From Dorea sp. 5-2 (GTDB lineage Bacteria; Bacillota; Clostridia; Lachnospirales; Lachnospiraceae), in NCBI RefSeq assembly GCF_000403455.2, contig NZ_KE159781.1, positions 92,619 through 156,618 on the forward strand: DNA of 64,000 nucleotides. The letters are read 5' to 3'. The first letter of the stretch is position 1; each line of letters opens with the position of its first letter. The translations under genes and the position numbers were made by a program. The notes under the pieces were generated by a model. It did not search any database. It was not told the origin of the DNA and was given only the letters and a program-made list of their open reading frames with translations. Below are positions 60,379 to 64,000 of the stretch, piece by piece.

Positions 60379-61554
60379 TCAACATAATAAGTGTGGCTCA
60401 AGTCTTATGCAATACCTGCCAGATGGCAGAGGAATGATGTTCCCTCCGCAGGATGAGCATTTGCAGACATCCTTGTTGTAGAGCAGCTTGATAATAGCGG
60501 GCGCATCAAGATCCTTAAGTCTGGAAATGTATCTCTTACAGCCAAGCAGGTTGCGGCATAGTGTAATCTTCCTGTTTTTATTCCGGGAAGAAAGCAGACC
60601 GTAATGCCGGATCCGCACAAAACGCTTGGGAGGAACATGCATCAGAAACCTCCTGATGAATTCCTCCCCGGAAAGTGTGAGTTCCTTCCACTGCCCATGG
60701 TTTTTGTAATCCTTCACAGTAAACGTAACCGTGGAATCCGTCATACCCTTTATGCGGTAGTTGCTTATGGCAATCCTGTGGGTATATCTGCCAAGATATT
60801 TGATAACAGACTCCGCACCATGAAATGGCCTCTTGCAATAAGGAATCCATTCTTTGGCATAGCACGCGTCCAAAAGCTGTTTGAAAGCATAATGATTTTT
60901 GTAAGGTTCCGCTGTTCCATAGAACTCCAGCTTTCCATCCACCCATAGCTGTTTTAGCCCGGCAAGATACTTGCCCCGAAAAACCTTGGAAAGGACCTTG
61001 ACAGGGATAAAAAAATCCTCACCGTTATCCTTCCAGTGGTTCTTAGCATCCAGACCTCCGCCTAACACGATGGTGTGGATATGGGGATGGAAATTCATTG
61101 CACTTCCCCAGGTATGGAGAATGCAGATATAGCCTATGTCTGCCCCAAGATATTTTTTATCTCTGGCAAGTTCGCTTAAAGTATCGGAGGCAGCATGGTA
61201 AAGGGCATTGTACAAAAGCTTCTGGTTGCTGTAAATGACGGGATTAAGTTCTTCCGGTACAGTGATAACCACATGAAAGTATGGGGCGTCCAGTATATCC
61301 TCCCTGCGGGCATCCACCCATTTTTCCCTCGGGAACTCCTGACACATAGGACAACACCTGTCCCGGCAGGAATTATAATGGACGGAAATACAGCCGCAGT
61401 CCATGCAGACGCTTACATTGACACCAAATGCGCCGGTTTTGCAGTTCATGATGTGATAAACTGCTTTCTGCTGTGCTGCAGACAGTCCATGGGTTTTCTC
61501 ATAGTCAGGATAAAAGCGGTTAAACACATCCTGTATCGTGCAGTTTTCGCTCAT
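60379..61554 (-). CDS. IS91-family (HUH/Y1) transposase
   Basis: 391 residues. The N-terminal zinc-binding domain has the spaced Cys/His pattern CMDCGCISVHYNSCRDRCCP. The HUH nickase motif is HPHIHTIVLGGG. A probable catalytic Tyr lies in SVIKYLGRYTHRIAISNYRI. C-terminal CKCSSCGG is a second zinc site. Such enzymes move DNA by rolling-circle replication. The start overlaps the stop of the recombinase gene by 4 bases. Confidence 0.85.
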   Translation of the reverse strand: MSENCTIQDVFNRFYPDYEKTHGLSAAQQKAVYHIMNCKTGAFGVNVSVCMDCGCISVHYNSCRDRCCPMCQEFPREKWVDARREDILDAPYFHVVITVPEELNPVIYSNQKLLYNALYHAASDTLSELARDKKYLGADIGYICILHTWGSAMNFHPHIHTIVLGGGLDAKNHWKDNGEDFFIPVKVLSKVFRGKYLAGLKQLWVDGKLEFYGTAEPYKNHYAFKQLLDACYAKEWIPYCKRPFHGAESVIKYLGRYTHRIAISNYRIKGMTDSTVTFTVKDYKNHGQWKELTLSGEEFIRRFLMHVPPKRFVRIRHYGLLSSRNKNRKITLCRNLLGCKRYISRLKDLDAPAIIKLLYNKDVCKCSSCGGNIIPLPSGRYCIRLEPHLLC

Positions 61555-62399
61555 GACTCACCGCCTTCCGAAACATCAAAAGGGCTGCGGATTCCAAGCA
61601 GCGTTTTGTTGCTTACATGCAGATATACATCTGTAGAGCGGGGATCGACATGGCCAAGAAGTGACTGGATATATTTGATATCCACCCCGCTTTCGAATAA
61701 GTGACTGGCAAAACTGTGACGGCAGGCGTGGGAAGACACGCGGCGTATTATGCCGGCCTTTTTAGCGCTTGCTTTAAAAAACTGGTTAACGCTTGAAATA
61801 TCGAGGTAATCCCCAGTCCATGAACTCGGGAAGAGAATGCCCTTTGGTCTGCCACACTGAAACCAGTATTCGGTAAGCAGGTCGAGATTCCTCTGGGAAA
61901 GGATCGTATATCTGTCGATGCGGCCTTTTGTTTCCCGGACATGAATGGTCATGTTAGTACGGGAAATATCATCATAGTGCAAATGGAGAGCCTCAGATAC
62001 ACGCAGCCCGGAAGAATACATGGTAGCGATGATGGCCTTATGCTTAAGGTTATCAGTCGCTTCAATGACAGCATTGATCTCCTGTGGCGTAAGCACAGTT
62101 GGAAGATTCCGCTCACGCTTCATGGCAGGGACTTCCTCGTCATCCCAGGCAATCTTCAGGACTCTTTTGTAGAGAAACTTGATAGAGGAACGATAGTGAT
62201 TATGAGTTTCAGGGGATCTGCCCTCCAGACGTTTCATGGTAAGAAAGGCATCTGCATCCTCAAGCGTGAGGTCAGTAACAGGCTTATTGGTGCAGCGCAG
62301 GAAATAGCTGACATTACTGCAATACAGTTGAATTGTCCGTTCTCTAAGGTTGCGTTTTTCCGCAGCATGGCGGATGGATTCAAAAATATCTTCGTACAT
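61551..62399 (-). CDS. XerC/D-like tyrosine recombinase coupled to the IS91 transposase
   Basis: 282 residues. N-terminal core-binding domain (~1-95: RTIQLYCSNVSYFLRCTNKP). Catalytic domain with the first Arg in SSGLRVSEALHLHYDDI, Lys in VRETKGRIDRYTIL, H-x-x-R in SSHACRHSFASHLFESG, the His in IQSLLGHVD and the Tyr in TDVYLHVSNK. All R-K-H-R-H-Y residues are present, so it should be active. The ATGA overlap with the transposase gene indicates they act together. Such pairs are found in clostridial IS91-like elements. Confidence 0.9.
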   Translation of the reverse strand: MYEDIFESIRHAAEKRNLRERTIQLYCSNVSYFLRCTNKPVTDLTLEDADAFLTMKRLEGRSPETHNHYRSSIKFLYKRVLKIAWDDEEVPAMKRERNLPTVLTPQEINAVIEATDNLKHKAIIATMYSSGLRVSEALHLHYDDISRTNMTIHVRETKGRIDRYTILSQRNLDLLTEYWFQCGRPKGILFPSSWTGDYLDISSVNQFFKASAKKAGIIRRVSSHACRHSFASHLFESGVDIKYIQSLLGHVDPRSTDVYLHVSNKTLLGIRSPFDVSEGGES

Positions 62400-62686
62400 A
62401 AAAAACCTCCATGATAAGTAGTATTGAGTGTTTAAAGTGACGTCTACTTACCAGGGAGGTGCATTGGCATCATAATTCCGGTTGCGGAAGACACCAAAAA
62501 ATGATATTGTATTCATAGGCAGTGGAGGTCTCCGTATTTGATTGTTTTGTGTGGTAACTTAACAATACCGTATTGCGGAAGATTTTTCCACTGCTTTTAT
62601 TTAGAGGAACGTAAAAACTGCGCCACAGCCCTGGCAGGCCATCGCGCAGCGATTTTGTTCAATCGGGATTTACGGAGGTTAATGCT
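62400..62686. other. Intergenic region upstream of DUF3784 gene
   Basis: No gene seen. TTGCGGAAGA occurs twice (about 62472 and 62573), and AATTCCGGTTG at about 62475 recurs at about 63015. A small hairpin and the 8-bp TTGTTCAA pair are described under the mobile element. CGGAGG before ATG 62687 is the ribosome binding site. Confidence 0.4.
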
Positions 62687-63013
62687 ATGGGAAATATAGT
62701 TGGAGCGATTGTATTGGGTGTAATAGCAATTATATGTTTTGTATTTAGTTACTTGCAGTTTAATGAAAAAGGGTTCTTGTTTAACAATGCATATATTTAT
62801 GCATCAAAGCAGGAGAGAAAAAACATGGATAAGAAACCACACTACAAACAATCGGGGATTGTCTTTCTTTTAATTGGAATTATATTTTTGATTAATACAA
62901 TTAATATAATTTTACAAACGGTCTGGCTGGTTTATTTAGTAATAGGAGTTGTAATAGTTGCGACTGTATATGCGATTGTGTCATCGGTTATGATAGAGAA
63001 AAGAAAAAAGTAA
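62687..63013 (+). CDS. DUF3784-family small membrane protein
   Basis: 108 residues; one N-terminal helix (~5-23), a central hydrophilic loop with NEKGFLFNNAYIYASKQERK (the typical DUF3784 stretch), and two C-terminal helices (~55-75, 80-100). DUF3784 genes often stand beside two-component and ABC resistance genes in Firmicutes. The function is unknown. Confidence 0.75.
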   Translation: MGNIVGAIVLGVIAIICFVFSYLQFNEKGFLFNNAYIYASKQERKNMDKKPHYKQSGIVFLLIGIIFLINTINIILQTVWLVYLVIGVVIVATVYAIVSSVMIEKRKK

Positions 63014-63054
63014 AATTCCGGTTGTTGGGCAAAAGAAATTGATGGAGGCATAGT

Positions 63055-63840
63055 ATGAAGATAACTGATAGAGATATAGATAACGGAAAACCTTTTGATT
63101 GGGGGAAAACCTCTTTAGATTATGCAAAGTTCCGTGATATTTATCCAAAAGAATTTTATCAAAAAATTGTTGACCGCAAATTATGTATAGACGGACAATC
63201 TATCCTTGATGTTGGAACAGGGACAGGGGTGCTTCCCAGAAATATGTACCAGTATGGGGCGAAGTGGAGGGCTACCGATATTTCAGGAAATCAAATTGAA
63301 CAAGCCAAAATCCTTTCAAAAGATATGGATATAGATTATTACGTTGTGCCAACAGAAGATATAAGTTTTTCAGATAATTCTTTTGATGTAATCACAGCCT
63401 GTCAATGTTTTTGGTATTTTAACCATGAAATTGTTATGCCTAAGTTTTATCGTATGCTTAAAAAAGAGGGAAAGATTCTTGTTTTATATATGGCATGGCT
63501 TCCATTTGAGGATAAAATTGCGGGAGCAAGTGAAAAACTTGTATTAAAATATAGTCCTAACTGGAGTGGTGCAGGAGAAACGATACATCAAATAGACATA
63601 CCCGATTGCTATAAAGAAAACTTTGAACTTGTACATCACGAAGAATTTACTGTAAGAATACCATTCACCCATGAAAGCTGGAATGGAAGAATGAAAGCGT
63701 GTCGTGGAATTGGTGCTTCGCTTACCGAAAAAGAAATTTCTATGTGGGAACAAGAGCATAGAACACTCCTTGAACATATTGCGCCTAATGAATTTGATAT
63801 TTTACATTATGGTGCTATTGCCGAACTAAAAAAGCGTTAA
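63055..63840 (+). CDS. Class I SAM-dependent methyltransferase
   Basis: 261 residues, ATG 63055 with GGAGG upstream. SAM motif I in ILDVGTGTGVLPRNM, motif II acidic residue in WRATDISGNQIEQAK, post-motif in FSDNSFDVITACQCFWYF, then a C-terminal substrate domain. It resembles small-molecule Methyltransf_11 enzymes. Being within the resistance-like island, it could modify a drug or lipid, but the substrate cannot be inferred. The third DUF3267 gene follows after 23 bases. Confidence 0.85.
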   Translation: MKITDRDIDNGKPFDWGKTSLDYAKFRDIYPKEFYQKIVDRKLCIDGQSILDVGTGTGVLPRNMYQYGAKWRATDISGNQIEQAKILSKDMDIDYYVVPTEDISFSDNSFDVITACQCFWYFNHEIVMPKFYRMLKKEGKILVLYMAWLPFEDKIAGASEKLVLKYSPNWSGAGETIHQIDIPDCYKENFELVHHEEFTVRIPFTHESWNGRMKACRGIGASLTEKEISMWEQEHRTLLEHIAPNEFDILHYGAIAELKKR

Positions 63841-63863
63841 ATTCAAATTTGGAGGAATTATCT

Positions 63864-64000
63864 ATGGCTGACGATAAAAGAAAATTAACAGAAAAAGAAC
63901 TGAAACGTAAAGATTGCTTTGAAAAAATAAGCTCTGAAATGCAACAAAAAGGATATAAAATGAAGAATGTGGTTATCAATACACAAAAAGCAAAGTATTT
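63864..64000 (+). CDS. DUF3267 putative membrane zinc metalloprotease, copy 3 (cut by window end)
   Basis: The same leader (TTTGGAGGAATTATCT) and first codons as copies 1 and 2. Forty-five codons are visible, ending in VVINTQKAKYF, closest to copy 1. The HExxH region lies beyond the window. Confidence 0.75.
   Translation, partial: MADDKRKLTEKELKRKDCFEKISSEMQQKGYKMKNVVINTQKAKY

Larger units (their letters stand above)
60200..62670 (-). mobile_element. Probable IS91-like element with tyrosine recombinase (ends tentative)
   Basis: Two overlapping minus-strand genes, a tyrosine recombinase then an IS91-type transposase, form a unit between the DUF3267 genes. The ends are not certain. TTGAACAA at 60205-60212 and TTGTTCAA at 62656-62663 are an 8-bp inverted pair near the expected limits. 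A small ATCGC/GCGAT hairpin lies near 62640-62652. IS91 elements have no long terminal repeats and make no target duplication, so other limits are possible. Confidence 0.5.

Overview
The window looks like chromosomal DNA of a gut Firmicute, most likely a member of the Lachnospiraceae. The signs are moderate GC, strong AGGAGG ribosome binding sites, tightly packed operons, GH94/GH3 beta-glucan genes and Tn916/Tn1549-type integrative element debris. This placement is inference; there is no rRNA or other marker gene, and I saw no tRNA gene or CRISPR array.

Bases 1-7715 are ordinary core-like genes on the + strand. They comprise the tail of an ABC ATPase, a membrane-anchored protein, a LytTR regulator with a degenerate receiver, a trigger-factor-like protein, a thioredoxin, an M16C peptidase, a CyuA-type cysteine desulfidase and a YitT-family membrane protein. 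A decayed P-type ATPase fragment follows. Bases 8300-20513 form a beta-glucoside utilisation locus. An AraC regulator lies beside two GH94 phosphorylases (minus strand), which are divergent from an ABC sugar importer (binding lipoprotein plus two permeases), with a GH3 beta-glucosidase of swapped domain order downstream. An 18-bp motif is placed 37-38 bp from the -10 box of both the araC promoter and the divergent promoters, so the AraC protein probably activates itself and the whole locus.

Bases 20600-40800 are accessory DNA. First comes a TetR-controlled heterodimeric ABC exporter. A patchwork of decayed conjugative-element genes follows: KTR proteins, SSB remnant, sigma factors, Orf8-like HTH, integrase fragment and Xis-like HTH. 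Mixed in are a PhD/PIN toxin-antitoxin pair, an alpha/beta-hydrolase-rhodanese fusion, a GntR/XRE pair, an ArsR-controlled ABC exporter and an IS. At 37551-37751 an 86-bp segment bounded by 6-bp inverted repeats is inverted inside the overlap of a Tn916-type sigma factor and HTH gene pair. Flipping it in silico restores both reading frames exactly.

Bases 38700-64000 are an expanded, peptide-antibiotic-resistance-like island. A two-component system with a BceS-like sensor (RR1/HK1) is followed by a second system (RR2/HK2) with a lantibiotic-immunity-like ABC transporter, whose promoter is cut from the operon by a 1.8-kb IS. Next come four MacB/FtsX-type permeases that share almost identical 5' ends, one ATPase, and three copies of a DUF3267 membrane zincin. 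Five copies of one promoter motif, at RR1, at an orphan HK1 fragment, at two permeases and at the ATPase, all sit exactly 6 bp before the -10 box. This defines a probable RR1 regulon. A 0.55-kb duplication of the HK1 3' end flanks the RR2 cassette. An IS91-type transposase coupled to a tyrosine recombinase lies within the DUF3267 array.
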